In this document: positions 50,298 through 59,199 of the stretch, piece after piece | Numbering within the stretch: the first letter of the stretch is position 1 | Layout of the letters: each line of letters begins with the position of its first letter | Made by a program: the position numbers and the translations under genes | The notes under the pieces: generated by a model | Seen by the model: only the letters and a program-made list of their open reading frames with translations | Told to the model about the DNA's origin: nothing | Databases searched by the model: none | Assembly: GCA_944321125.1 (NCBI GenBank) | Contig: CALUKD010000016.1 | Span: 1 to 64,000, forward strand | Direction of reading: 5' to 3' | Length of the DNA stretch: 64,000 bases | Origin: Candidatus Butyricimonas faecavium | GTDB lineage: Bacteria > Bacteroidota > Bacteroidia > Bacteroidales > Marinifilaceae

Positions 50298-52580
50298 ATG
50301 AGTGGTGAAATGAATCTATGTGTATTTTTATTGTATTTAGTGGCTCTGTTGCCTAATAAAGAAGAGAAGAAAGAGCCCGTAGAATATGTGAATCCTTTGA
50401 TGGGGACGCAATCCACGTATGAATTGTCCACTGGAAATACTTATCCGGCTATTGCTCGTCCGTGGGGTATGAATTTTTGGATGCCTCAGACAGGAAAGAT
50501 GGGTGATGGATGGGCTTACGTGTACACGGCGAATAAGATTCGGGGGTTTAAGCAAACTCACCAGCCCAGCCCGTGGATTAACGATTACGGACAGTTCTCT
50601 TTGATGCCTGTCGTGGGAGCCCCGGAATTTGATCAGGATAAGCGGGCGAGTTGGTTTTCACATAAAGGGGAAGTTGCCAAGCCCTACTATTATAAGGTTT
50701 ATCTAGCCGAACATGATGTTGTAACCGAGTTTACGACGACCGATCGGGCGGCTCTCTTTCGGTTCACTTTCCCAGAGAGTGAGCATTCGTATATCGTTAT
50801 TGATGCATTTGATCGGGGTTCATCTGTCAAGATTGTGGGTAATAATCGAATCGAGGGATATACGACTCGTAATAGCGGAGGGGTTCCGGGGAATTTCAAA
50901 AACTATTTCGTGATTGAATTTGATAAACCTCTTGAATATCGACATACTTTTGCCGATGGAAAGTTGAGTGATGAGTTGTCACAACAAGCGAATCATGTGG
51001 GAAGTGTGGTCGGATTCCGTACGCAAAAAGGAGAAATAGTACATGCTCGGGTGGCGTCTTCGTTTATCAGTTTGGAACAGGCGGAAATAAATTTGAAAGA
51101 GTTGGGAAATGATAATTTCGAAGCGTTAGTGGAAAAAGGGAGAGCGGAATGGAATAAAGTGTTGGGGGCGATTCAAGTGGAGGGCGGTTCACTGGACCAA
51201 TATCGGGTATTTTATTCCTGTCTGTATCGTTCGGTACTTTTCCCTCGTAAATTTTATGAGTTTGATGCGGCGGGAAATATCGTGCATTATAGTCCGTATA
51301 ATGGCAACGTGTTACCGGGGTATATGTACACGGACACGGGATTTTGGGATACTTTTCGTTGCTTGTTTCCTTTGTTGAACTTGGTCTATCCTTCCCGAAA
51401 TAAAGAAATTCAGGAAGGGTTGATTAATACGTATAAAGAAAGCGGCTTTTTCCCAGAGTGGGCGAGTCCTGGACACCGGGGATGTATGGTTGGGAATAAT
51501 TCGGCTTCCGTTCTGGTAGATGCTTATATGAAAGGGGTTCGAGTTACAGATGTTGAGGCTCTGTATACGGGATTGGTACACGGGACGGAACATGTACATC
51601 CCAAGGTTTCCTCCACGGGACGTTTGGGACATGAGTATTATAACAAGTTGGGATACGTACCTTATAATGTGGGAATTAAGGAGAGTGCGGCCCGCACATT
51701 GGAATATGCTTATGATGATTGGTGTATTTATCGGTTGGCGAAAGCTTTGGGACGTCCGGAGGTCGAAATCAATAAATATGCGAAGCGGGCTATGAATTAT
51801 AAACATTTGTTTGATCCGGAGACGAAATTAATGCGGGGAAAGAATCAGGATGGGAGTTTCATGACACCGTTTTCTCCTTTGAAGTGGGGAGATGCTTTTA
51901 CGGAAGGAAACAGTTGGCACTATACATGGTCGGTGTTTCATGATCCGCAGGGTTTGATTGATCTGATGGGGGGCAAAGAGACTTTTGTCCAAATGCTGGA
52001 TTCTGTTTTTGCTGTTCCACCTTTGTTCGATGCGAGTTATTACGGGGGAGTGATTCACGAAATCCGGGAGATGACCGTGATGAATATGGGAAACTATGCT
52101 CACGGGAATCAGCCGATACAGCATATGATTTACTTGTATAATTATGCCGGGCAACCTTGGAAGGCGCAGTATTGGTTACGAGAGGTGATGAATCGGATGT
52201 ATACTCCCGGACCGGACGGGTATTGCGGGGACGAGGATAACGGGCAGACCTCTGCTTGGTATGTGTTTTCAGCCATAGGGTTTTATCCTGTGTGTCCAGG
52301 GACGGATCAGTACGTGTTGGGGGCTCCGCTTTTTCCAAGTGTAACGATTAATTTTGAGAACGGTAAAAAGATACGAATTGTAGCCTCGGGGAATGATGAT
52401 AGGCACCGTTATGTTGAATGGATGAAATGGAACAAGAAGATATACACGAAGAATTATATTACTCATACAGATTTGTTGAATGGAGGTTACATGGAATTCC
52501 GGATGAGTGAGCAGCCGAATAAACTCCGAGGTATAGGGGAGTCAGATATACCTTATTCATTTTCATTGCAAAGAGAGTAG
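50298..52580 (+). CDS. GH92 alpha-1,2-mannosidase family protein
   Basis: Exo-acting calcium-dependent mannosidase family, used on host N-glycans or yeast mannan by gut Bacteroidetes. The 760 residues have a short hydrophobic N-terminus, the N-terminal beta-sandwich with the family start YVNPLMGT and TYPAIARPWGMNFWMPQTG, and the helical barrel with GYMYTDTGFWDTFRC, FFPEWASPGHRGCMVGNNSA, GNSWHYTWSVFHDPQGLIDLMGG and GDEDNGQTSAWYVFSAIGFYPVCPG. Length is typical. There is no SusCD pair or other glycosidase next to it. An alternative ATG is at 50310. The exact linkage specificity is not readable. Confidence 0.93.
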   Translation: MSGEMNLCVFLLYLVALLPNKEEKKEPVEYVNPLMGTQSTYELSTGNTYPAIARPWGMNFWMPQTGKMGDGWAYVYTANKIRGFKQTHQPSPWINDYGQFSLMPVVGAPEFDQDKRASWFSHKGEVAKPYYYKVYLAEHDVVTEFTTTDRAALFRFTFPESEHSYIVIDAFDRGSSVKIVGNNRIEGYTTRNSGGVPGNFKNYFVIEFDKPLEYRHTFADGKLSDELSQQANHVGSVVGFRTQKGEIVHARVASSFISLEQAEINLKELGNDNFEALVEKGRAEWNKVLGAIQVEGGSLDQYRVFYSCLYRSVLFPRKFYEFDAAGNIVHYSPYNGNVLPGYMYTDTGFWDTFRCLFPLLNLVYPSRNKEIQEGLINTYKESGFFPEWASPGHRGCMVGNNSASVLVDAYMKGVRVTDVEALYTGLVHGTEHVHPKVSSTGRLGHEYYNKLGYVPYNVGIKESAARTLEYAYDDWCIYRLAKALGRPEVEINKYAKRAMNYKHLFDPETKLMRGKNQDGSFMTPFSPLKWGDAFTEGNSWHYTWSVFHDPQGLIDLMGGKETFVQMLDSVFAVPPLFDASYYGGVIHEIREMTVMNMGNYAHGNQPIQHMIYLYNYAGQPWKAQYWLREVMNRMYTPGPDGYCGDEDNGQTSAWYVFSAIGFYPVCPGTDQYVLGAPLFPSVTINFENGKKIRIVASGNDDRHRYVEWMKWNKKIYTKNYITHTDLLNGGYMEFRMSEQPNKLRGIGESDIPYSFSLQRE

Positions 52581-52600
52581 AGGAATGTAACGTTAGATTT

Positions 52601-52636
52601 AGAGGCTTTGATGGTAATACGGAAGCCTCTTTTCTT
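52601..52636 (+). terminator. Terminator of the GH92 gene overlapping the next promoter
   Basis: AGAGGCTT (52601-52608) pairs with AAGCCTCT (52623-52630), followed by TTTCTT. A TATCTTTG box (52636-52643) begins right at the end, suitable as the -7 box of the DUF4272 gene. Confidence 0.75.
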
Positions 52637-52643
52637 ATCTTTG
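52636..52643 (+). promoter_or_regulatory. -7 box of the DUF4272 gene
   Basis: TATCTTTG is a perfect TAnnTTTG, 21 bases before the ATG at 52665. A TTTG at 52607-52610 lies 25 bases upstream, longer than the optimum. Confidence 0.45.
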
Positions 52644-52664
52644 CCTGAAACTAAAAATGAATGT

Positions 52665-53858
52665 ATGAAAAAAGCAAATTTGATTCTTTACACGATAATT
52701 GGTGATTTTAATCGTGTTACCGAATCAATGCGGGGTAGATTTCAGGAGGTTACAAAGATGTTTACCCCGGAAGATGATCGTTGGATAATCGTATTACAGG
52801 ATGATTCGATGATACGTTGTTCAATGATACAGGTGAGAGATCATGCAGAACAGGTAGCCGAGCATACAGAGGGTATGGCTAATTATTTTGCAGGGGTGGA
52901 AACTTCGCTGATTGCTATCAAGGAGGAGGTAATTCACCAGATTCAACGTTTTAATTGCATCGTGGAAATTGACTTCGAACTGGATGAAAACCGGGATCGG
53001 ACGAATTATATCGTGAACACGTTTTATGATGTGGCGGGTGACGTGAATGGTTTTTTGCTTTATCCGAGTATGAATCTTTTTGACGGTAAGGGGAAGTTGC
53101 TTTTTTCAGTGAAGGGAGAGAGCGAGTACGAGACGTTCTGTCCGGTAGTGAATACTGATTTGTTGGATATGGATCGTCCTGAGGCTGGGGATGTCGATTT
53201 GGCACGGCGGGATCGTTCGATTGCTCGTTTGAAAAAGGCGGGAGTTCCTTATATGGAACATTTACCTTGTGAGGTGATGGATTGCGAGGCTGTTATAAAG
53301 GATCTTGCGGTGATTGTCCGTAGGGCTACGGCGTTGTTTGCCGTGGCATTGTATTCTGAGGTGTTGTTGTCGGAGAATCCGGATCGGGAGGAGGCATTGG
53401 ATTACGTGAGCAAAGTGACAGAGGCTTATCATATTGAAGATGAATTTACCCCAATGGAGCGGGCGTATCTTGGCAATCCTGAGCCGAAACAACATGATTG
53501 TATTCAGTTTTTGTGGCGGTACGAGTGTTGTGCCGTGTTGTTGTGGGCGTTGGGTATTGATGAACTTCCTTATCCTTCAAGAATTTGTAATGTTCCGTTT
53601 ATTGCTCGCCTGTTTTTTGAGCATAAGGACGAAGGGACGATTTTGGGATTAGGCAAAGTTCGAAAGAGAGAGGAGATATTGGATGAGGCTGATCTGACCT
53701 TACGCTATGATTGGGCTTGCGTGGATGCCCGTGTTAACGGGAGAGAGGCTCCGGCATCGTTAGAAGGTGGTGTAGTGATGGAGCGTCATTATGCTTTTAA
53801 TTGGTTGATAGGAGGAAGTGATGGGGCGGCTTGGGATGAAATTTGGCCCACGACGTGA
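52665..53858 (+). CDS. DUF4272 domain protein
   Basis: A 397-residue cytosolic protein. The N-terminal half is a mixed alpha/beta region (ILYTIIGDFNRVTESM onward); the C-terminal half is a DUF4272 domain with the signature KVRKREEILDEADLTLRYDWACVDARVNGREAP and ERHYAFNWLIGGSD...WDEI. The function of DUF4272 is unknown. The ATG at 52665 is chosen over the frame start at 52608 because the promoter lies between them. It stands alone. Confidence 0.85.
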   Translation: MKKANLILYTIIGDFNRVTESMRGRFQEVTKMFTPEDDRWIIVLQDDSMIRCSMIQVRDHAEQVAEHTEGMANYFAGVETSLIAIKEEVIHQIQRFNCIVEIDFELDENRDRTNYIVNTFYDVAGDVNGFLLYPSMNLFDGKGKLLFSVKGESEYETFCPVVNTDLLDMDRPEAGDVDLARRDRSIARLKKAGVPYMEHLPCEVMDCEAVIKDLAVIVRRATALFAVALYSEVLLSENPDREEALDYVSKVTEAYHIEDEFTPMERAYLGNPEPKQHDCIQFLWRYECCAVLLWALGIDELPYPSRICNVPFIARLFFEHKDEGTILGLGKVRKREEILDEADLTLRYDWACVDARVNGREAPASLEGGVVMERHYAFNWLIGGSDGAAWDEIWPTT

Positions 53859-53916
53859 TAAGAAATTCGGAAAAATATTTTTGGGGCTGTATTTGCAAGG
53901 AGAGAGTTCGTTGGGG

Positions 53917-53945
53917 AGTAAAAGTTAAAAACTAAAAGTTGAGTT
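53917..53945. repeat. AAAAGTTAAAAACTAAAAG word repeats
   Basis: AGTAAAAGTTAAAAACTAAAAGTT-type words occupy this stretch, the same vocabulary as at 35339-35375. Confidence 0.45.
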
Positions 53946-53958
53946 TCGTTTGAAGTTG

Positions 53959-54017
53959 AAAAAGGGATAGTCTTGTGCGGTTGGAATCTAAAATGGACAA
54001 GGGGATTATCCCTTTTT
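53959..54017. terminator. Inverted repeat between DUF4272 and DUF4130 genes
   Basis: AAAAAGGGATA (53959-53969) and TATCCCTTTTT (54007-54017) are perfect inverted arms with a 37-base loop. The right arm covers the stop of the minus-strand gene. The ends are A- and T-runs, so it can serve as a terminator in both directions. Confidence 0.6.
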
Positions 54018-54773
54018 CTCGGGTAGGTATTTCCAGAAACGGGTGGGGAGATTTTGGCGGTGTAATTTAGGATTGGTGCGTTCTTTTATGGTGATGGCCT
54101 TGAAATAGGTTTGCCAGAGTTTTTGGAAAAGCTTCTCGTCTTGATCCATGATGCTTTCGTCGAGGAATCCGCTTTGAAGAGGTCCTCCTTTTTGTTCAAA
54201 GTGAACTTCGGTAATGGTTGACAGATTGTGATAATAGCCGTATTCCCGTTTGAGGTCGTAGAGTACCCATTTTTGATCGGCAAAGCGGTCTTGTAAGTAG
54301 GGAAGCACGAGAGAGAGTACGTTATATAACGGTTTCAAGGCGGCGAAATAGGTGCCATCGACAGCTTTCTGAAAGCGCAGGAATTGCATAACCCGTAACC
54401 GTTCATTGTTTACTTTTTTCCAGACTTTGGAGAGTTCCAGCACATCGGGGTCCCCGAAATTGAGTTCGATGGAACGGGGTGCGTCGATGGCTTTGCGAAT
54501 GTAACGGAATAGTATGAGGTCTATTCCCGGGAGTTCAGATAACTAGCAAGTTGTAAGACTGGCAAGGGCCGAGGCGGATAATTTTTTTTGAAGTCCTTTC
54601 CATACCCGGTTACTTCTTTCCTCATCCGTGATGACTGTGATGATTTCATCATAAAATAAAGGAGGCGTTTCTTCTGCTGCTAACAATATATCAGGAAATT
54701 TTTTGATACTATAAGCGTCAAAAATCGCTGTTAACAGTCCTTCAAAGGTTTTGTCGTATCGGAATATGAGCAT
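54006..54773 (-). pseudogene. DUF4130 DNA-metabolism protein split by one in-frame TAG
   Basis: Two frames (54543-54773 and 54006-54443) lie in the same phase and are separated only by a single TAG at 54543-54545 (minus strand). Translating through it gives one 255-residue protein of the DUF4130 family (probable DNA metabolism protein, TIGR03915 type): start MLIFRYDKTFEGLLTAIFDA, then VWKGLQKKLSASALASLTTC, stop, LSELPGIDLILFRYIRKAID, and the C-terminus TIKERTNPKLHRQNLPTRFWKYLPE. There is no other frameshift. It lies 29 bases after the radical SAM gene, its usual partner. Either a fresh nonsense mutation, a sequencing error, or a suppressed amber codon. Confidence 0.85.
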
Positions 54774-54802
54774 AGCGAGAAATTACAAGTTAGCAAGTTT
54801 AT

Positions 54803-56074
54803 TCATTTTTGATCCGTAAAGTTGAATGGGATAATCAATTGACTATCATCGATACGAGTTGCTTTTCGTTGTGTTAAAATACGCCTTACGTTTTCGGGTT
54901 TTATTTCGTTAATGGTTCGGGTCGGTAGTTCATGACACGTGATGAAATACTGGGCTTTTTTGAGAACGACACCGATCTGTTTCAAATGTGATGTTCCCAA
55001 GCGGGAATAGCGGCGGGCCGTGAGAATCATCTTGGCAGACTTCACTCCAAGCCCCGGGATACGTAATAACATTTCGTAATCGGCCCGGTTGATGTCCACG
55101 GGGAATGCCTCCGGGTGGCGAAGAGCCCAAGCCAGTTTAGGGTCGATTTCTAGGTCTAGGTCAGGATAGGAGTCATCCACGATTTCATCCACTTTGAAAT
55201 TGTAAAATCGGAGTAACCAATCGGCTTGATACAATCGGTTTTCTCTCACAAGAGGGGGCTGCTTCAAGGCTGGCAGGCGGTTGTCGTACCCATTGACGGG
55301 GACGAATCCCGAATAATATACTCTTTTCATGCTTGGACGTTTGTAGAGTGCAGAGGTTAGGTGAAGAATGTCCTTATCCGAGTCAGAAGTTGCTCCCACG
55401 ATCATCTGCGTGCTTTGTCCTGCAGGGACAAAACGGGGGGAATGGCGGTATTTCTTTCGATCCTCGGCGCTTTGTAACATTCCTTGTTGGATATAGCGCA
55501 TGGGGGTGAATACACTTTGAAAATCTTTTTCCGGGGCAAGAAGTTGCAGGCTTTGTTCGTTGGGGATTTCGATGTTTACACTCATACGATCCGCATATAA
55601 ACCTGCCTCGTTGACTAATTCCTGACTGGTACCGGGAATACTTTTCAAATGGATATATCCGTTAAAACGATACACTTGCCGCAAGTCCTTTACCACTTTC
55701 ACTAAGCGTTCCATCGTATAGTCAGGATTTCGTACCACCCCCGAGCTAAGAAAAAGCCCCTCGATGTAATTTCGGCGATAGAATTCTATAGTTAGGTTTA
55801 CGAGTTCCGTGACGGAGAACGTGGCTCTCGGCAAATCATTGCTCCTACGATTGATGCAATAGGCACAATCGTAGATGCAATGATTTGTGAGCATGATTTT
55901 CAGTAGTGAGATACAGCGTCCGTCTTCCGCAAAGCTGTGACATATACCCCATCCTTCAGCACTTCCGACCTGTCCTTTTTTGTGAGAACGAGAGGTTCCG
56001 CTAGATGCACAGGATACATCATATTTCGCTGATTCAGCGAGTATTTTTAGCTTGTTAAGTACTCTTTCATTCAT
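54803..56074 (-). CDS. Putative DNA modification/repair radical SAM protein
   Basis: A 423-residue radical SAM protein of the type always paired with DUF4130 proteins (TIGR03916 type). The 4Fe-4S cluster motif is CIYDCAYC (Cys66, Cys70, Cys73), followed by the radical SAM barrel (GLFLSSGVVRNPDYTMERLVKV and VNIEIPNEQSLQLL). A helix-hairpin-helix DNA-binding motif lies at about 333-352 (LLRIPGLGVKSAKMILTARR). Extra cysteines at the N-terminus (22, 45, 54) may bind another cluster. The partner gene downstream carries a stop codon, so this protein may act without it here. Confidence 0.9.
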   Translation of the reverse strand: MNERVLNKLKILAESAKYDVSCASSGTSRSHKKGQVGSAEGWGICHSFAEDGRCISLLKIMLTNHCIYDCAYCINRRSNDLPRATFSVTELVNLTIEFYRRNYIEGLFLSSGVVRNPDYTMERLVKVVKDLRQVYRFNGYIHLKSIPGTSQELVNEAGLYADRMSVNIEIPNEQSLQLLAPEKDFQSVFTPMRYIQQGMLQSAEDRKKYRHSPRFVPAGQSTQMIVGATSDSDKDILHLTSALYKRPSMKRVYYSGFVPVNGYDNRLPALKQPPLVRENRLYQADWLLRFYNFKVDEIVDDSYPDLDLEIDPKLAWALRHPEAFPVDINRADYEMLLRIPGLGVKSAKMILTARRYSRLGTSHLKQIGVVLKKAQYFITCHELPTRTINEIKPENVRRILTQRKATRIDDSQLIIPFNFTDQK

Positions 56075-56100
56075 GGTGAACAGGGGTTATATCTTCTTCA

Positions 56101-56108
56101 CAAAGATA
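56101..56108 (-). promoter_or_regulatory. -7 box of the radical SAM gene
   Basis: On the minus strand this reads TATCTTTG, 26 bases before the start codon at 56074. No clear -33 element. Confidence 0.5.
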
Positions 56109-56328
56109 AGAATAAAAAACAGAAGCTAACGTGTTTTGCTCCTATATCCAGAGGATGTTCAAGAGAGCCTCTAGTATGTTCCGTAGGTAGGTCAATGATA
56201 AAGTCGATTAATTTTTTCTTGATTTTTCTTGAAATTTAATTGATATATCAACGAGAGTGCGATGAGGTACCGAAGAGAATTATAAGGGATATGATAGATT
56301 TGACACAACCTATAAGGAACAATTCCTG

Positions 56329-57387
56329 TCAGGCCAACGTGATATTTTTATCTAGATAAACGTCTTGGATGGCATTTAATAATTCTACTCCTTGGTTCAT
56401 CGGTTTCTGAAAAGCTTTCCGTCCACAGATAAGTCCCATACCTCCGGCTCGCTTGTTGATTACAGCTGTTGTAACGGCCTCTTTTAAGTCGGATGCCCCT
56501 TTGGATTCCCCTCCGGAGTTGATCAGACCAATGCGTCCCATGTAGTTGTTCGCAACTTGATAGCGGCAGAGATCTATCGGGTGAGAGGACGTAAGTTCGG
56601 TGTAAATTTTTTCGTTAGTTCTCCCGAATTTGAGTGTCGTGAATCCCCCGTTAACTGTTGGGAGTTTTTGCTTTATAATGTCGGCTTGGATGGTTACCCC
56701 TAGGTGATTGGCTTGGCCTGTTAAATCTGCTGCCGAGTGATAGTCGACCCCGTCTTTTTTGAAATTTTCGTTGCGAAGGTAACACCAGAGAATTGTTGTC
56801 ATACCCAGTTCATGGGCGTGGGCAAACGCTTCCGATACTTCCAGTATTTGCCTACGGCTTTCTGGTGAGCCGAAATAGATCGTGGCACCTACAGCAACGG
56901 CACCCATATTCCATGCTTCTTCTATCGTACCGTATAATGTCTGATCGTATTGAGTCGGGTAGGTCAATAGTTCATTATGATTAATTTTCACAATAAACGG
57001 GATTTTGTGAGCGTATTTACGTGCTACAATCCCGAGTACTCCGAAAGTGGATGCCACTGCATTACATCCTCCTTCGATGGCAAGTTTTACGATGTTTTCT
57101 GGGTCGAAATAGAGGGGATTCGGGGCGAATGATGCTCCAGCCGTATGTTCAATTCCTTGATCTACAGGTAAAATAGACAAGTATCCGGTATTTGCCAAAC
57201 GACCGTGTCCTAGAATGGTTTGCAGGCTATTCAGTGTACGGGTATTTCTATCGGATGACATCCAAATTTTATCGATGATATTGGGTGAGGGGATGTGAAG
57301 TAGCGATTTGTCAATGGTTTTGCAGGTGTGGTTCAACAGAAAATCACTTCGGTCTCCTAGAATTTCGATTATTTTGTTTGTACTCAT
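56329..57387 (-). CDS. fbaB: Class I fructose-bisphosphate aldolase
   Basis: Schiff-base aldolase of the FbaB/DhnA type that splits fructose-1,6-bisphosphate in glycolysis or works in the opposite direction in gluconeogenesis. The 352 residues show the segment [20 protein letters not shown], typical of the family, [15 protein letters not shown] with a conserved lysine, [15 protein letters not shown], and the phosphate-binding [15 protein letters not shown] and [18 protein letters not shown] do not assign the Schiff-base lysine with certainty. It stands alone. Confidence 0.92.
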   Translation of the reverse strand: MSTNKIIEILGDRSDFLLNHTCKTIDKSLLHIPSPNIIDKIWMSSDRNTRTLNSLQTILGHGRLANTGYLSILPVDQGIEHTAGASFAPNPLYFDPENIVKLAIEGGCNAVASTFGVLGIVARKYAHKIPFIVKINHNELLTYPTQYDQTLYGTIEEAWNMGAVAVGATIYFGSPESRRQILEVSEAFAHAHELGMTTILWCYLRNENFKKDGVDYHSAADLTGQANHLGVTIQADIIKQKLPTVNGGFTTLKFGRTNEKIYTELTSSHPIDLCRYQVANNYMGRIGLINSGGESKGASDLKEAVTTAVINKRAGGMGLICGRKAFQKPMNQGVELLNAIQDVYLDKNITLA

Positions 57388-58226
57388 ATTAATGTGGTAT
57401 TATATTATTTAATTTCATACGGGAATAATTGGATTTTTGTTGTCTAAATGAGAAAAATTGTTTGTTTTTACATTTATTATAACAATAATTGTGACTGTTA
57501 TGAGAATATGCTTATTAGCCAAAAACTTTCTCTTACACGGGGGAGGCCTGCCCCCTGCTAATCCTTCCTCTACCCCTGCCCGCGGGCATCAACAGAGTTC
57601 CAACATAACACGAACGGAACATGTACACTGGTCAGTGTTCATGTTATGTAGTTGCTATGTTTATGCTATGTTCATGATATAGCGCAAGGGTAGGGAAACC
57701 ATAACGAAAAGATGGACTATCCCCGGACAATAATGGAAGGCAATTCATATACTGCTTTACGGAGAATTTCGCTGCCACGTGAACGCGAAGTGGTTTGGAG
57801 TTATCCACGTTCGGCAGGTAGCGAGAGAACTTTCCGAGGCGAAATTTAGAAAGCGGGAAATCATCAAATCTCAAGTGAATTGAGTGATCCCGGTGAAGTT
57901 AAGAGGAAGTTGGAAAATATGAGATAAATTTTAACACATGATCATTTAGTTGTAAACTTGTATATAAGTTCCATAATTTTATGGCTTTTATTCATGATTT
58001 CTTTATCGGTCGAGGTTCAGAAAAAGAAGTATTTTGAAAAAGCGTTCATTTCCCAGATATCACGGGAGGGTGCGTTTCAGACTCCTCGAATATAAACTTT
58101 TCCTGTTATTTTCCGTTTAACCATAGAGACTATAATCATAATGGATGTAGTTCTATGGTAAAAAATTACGGAGTGGTTTTAATTTTACCCATGTAAAAGA
58201 GTTTTTATAAATTAGGAAAGATCGTA
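57388..58226. other. Gene-free 0.8-kb region with inverted repeats and a GC-rich patch
   Basis: No credible gene; two short frames (57458-57682 plus, 57644-57874 minus) lack family features and start sites. A GC-rich patch lies at 57539-57590 and starts with GGGGG...CCCCC (57539-57555). An inverted repeat pairs 57617-57630 with 57633-57645, followed by repeated CTATGTT words to about 57680. The part 57740-57870 is also GC-richer than the flanks. This could be the residue of a mobile element. Confidence 0.45.
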
Positions 58227-58234
58227 TATCTTTG
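58202..58234 (+). promoter_or_regulatory. Promoter of the DUF2156 gene
   Basis: TTTTT (58202-58206) and TATCTTTG (58227-58234) are 20 bases apart; the -7 box is perfect and lies 23 bases before the ATG. Confidence 0.6.
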
Positions 58235-58257
58235 CAGCGAAAATTAAAAGTAGTTAT

Positions 58258-59187
58258 ATGATAGATTTTAAACCGATTAGAATAGAGGATAAAGAATTGA
58301 TAACGACCTATTTTTTGGCATGTGGGAACCGGGATTGTAATCTTTCGTTTGTGAACTTGTATACGTGGCAGTTCCTAACCAATAGTCATTATGCTGTGGT
58401 TGATAACTGTCTCGTGATTCGTTTTACTTTGGATGAGGAGAGTGTCGTGTACACGATGCCCGTGGGAGTCGGGAATGTAAAAAATGTGATTGAGTTGTTG
58501 AAGCTGCAAGCGGAGGTCGAAGGACACGTTTTACGTATACATGGGGTTTTCCCGGAATTGGAAGAATGGTTTAACCGGGAATTTCCAGGAAGTTTTGATT
58601 ATCGGTTGGATCGGGATTATTTTGATTATATTTATTATCGTCAGGAGCTGGCTGAATTGAAAGGAAAGAATTTTCAACCCAAGCGGAATCATGTGAATAA
58701 ATTCAAACGTATCTATAATTACAAGTACACGCCGTTAACCGTGGATCTGATCCCGCGTTGCTTGAAACTAGAGGAAAAATGGTGTGAAGAGCATGATTGT
58801 GAGGAAAAGGAGAGTTTGATAAACGAGCGAAAGGCTCTGAATACTGCACTACGGAATTTTGATGCTCTTGGTTTAGAGGGAGGAGCGCTTTGGGTGGATG
58901 ATGAAATTGTTGGATTTACCTATGGAGCTCCGGTGAATCATGATACCTTTGCTGTTCATATCGAGAAAGCCGATAGTCGTATTGATGGTTCGTATAATAT
59001 TTTGAATCAAGAGTTCGCACGACATATCCCGGAACAATATGTTTATTTGAATCGAGAAGAAGATTTGGGAATACCGGGCTTGAGAAAAGCGAAATTATCT
59101 TACCGTCCGGTGATATTATTGGAAAAAGGATATGCAGAATTGATTGAAAGTAAAAAAGTTGATAATTCCCAAGGTCGTTTAATTTAA
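58258..59187 (+). CDS. DUF2156 (phosphatidylglycerol lysyltransferase-like) protein
   Basis: A 309-residue cytosolic protein with two GNAT-like halves as in DUF2156/LPG_synthase_C domains. Typical segments are DCNLSFVNLYTWQFLTNSHYAV near the start, QPKRNHVNKFKRIYNYKYTPL in the middle, and GSYNILNQEFARHIPEQYVYLNREEDLGIPGLRKAKLSYRPV near the end. There is no membrane domain, so it is not a full MprF. It may transfer an aminoacyl group from tRNA. The Eis-like gene follows 12 bases later in one operon. Confidence 0.88.
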   Translation: MIDFKPIRIEDKELITTYFLACGNRDCNLSFVNLYTWQFLTNSHYAVVDNCLVIRFTLDEESVVYTMPVGVGNVKNVIELLKLQAEVEGHVLRIHGVFPELEEWFNREFPGSFDYRLDRDYFDYIYYRQELAELKGKNFQPKRNHVNKFKRIYNYKYTPLTVDLIPRCLKLEEKWCEEHDCEEKESLINERKALNTALRNFDALGLEGGALWVDDEIVGFTYGAPVNHDTFAVHIEKADSRIDGSYNILNQEFARHIPEQYVYLNREEDLGIPGLRKAKLSYRPVILLEKGYAELIESKKVDNSQGRLI

Positions 59188-59199
59188 ATATTACGTGTA

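Noticed and set aside
52822-53450. Possible transferase-like N-terminal half of the DUF4272 protein
   Set aside because: The mixed alpha/beta pattern is too general to name a fold; kept as an uncharacterised part.
57458-57682. 74-codon plus-strand frame with a hydrophobic start
   Set aside because: The hydrophobic start comes from AT-rich DNA, the rest crosses the GC patch and inverted repeat, and no promoter or homologous pattern is visible.
57644-57874. 76-codon minus-strand frame in the gene-free region
   Set aside because: No start context, and the sequence resembles a repeat rather than a protein family.
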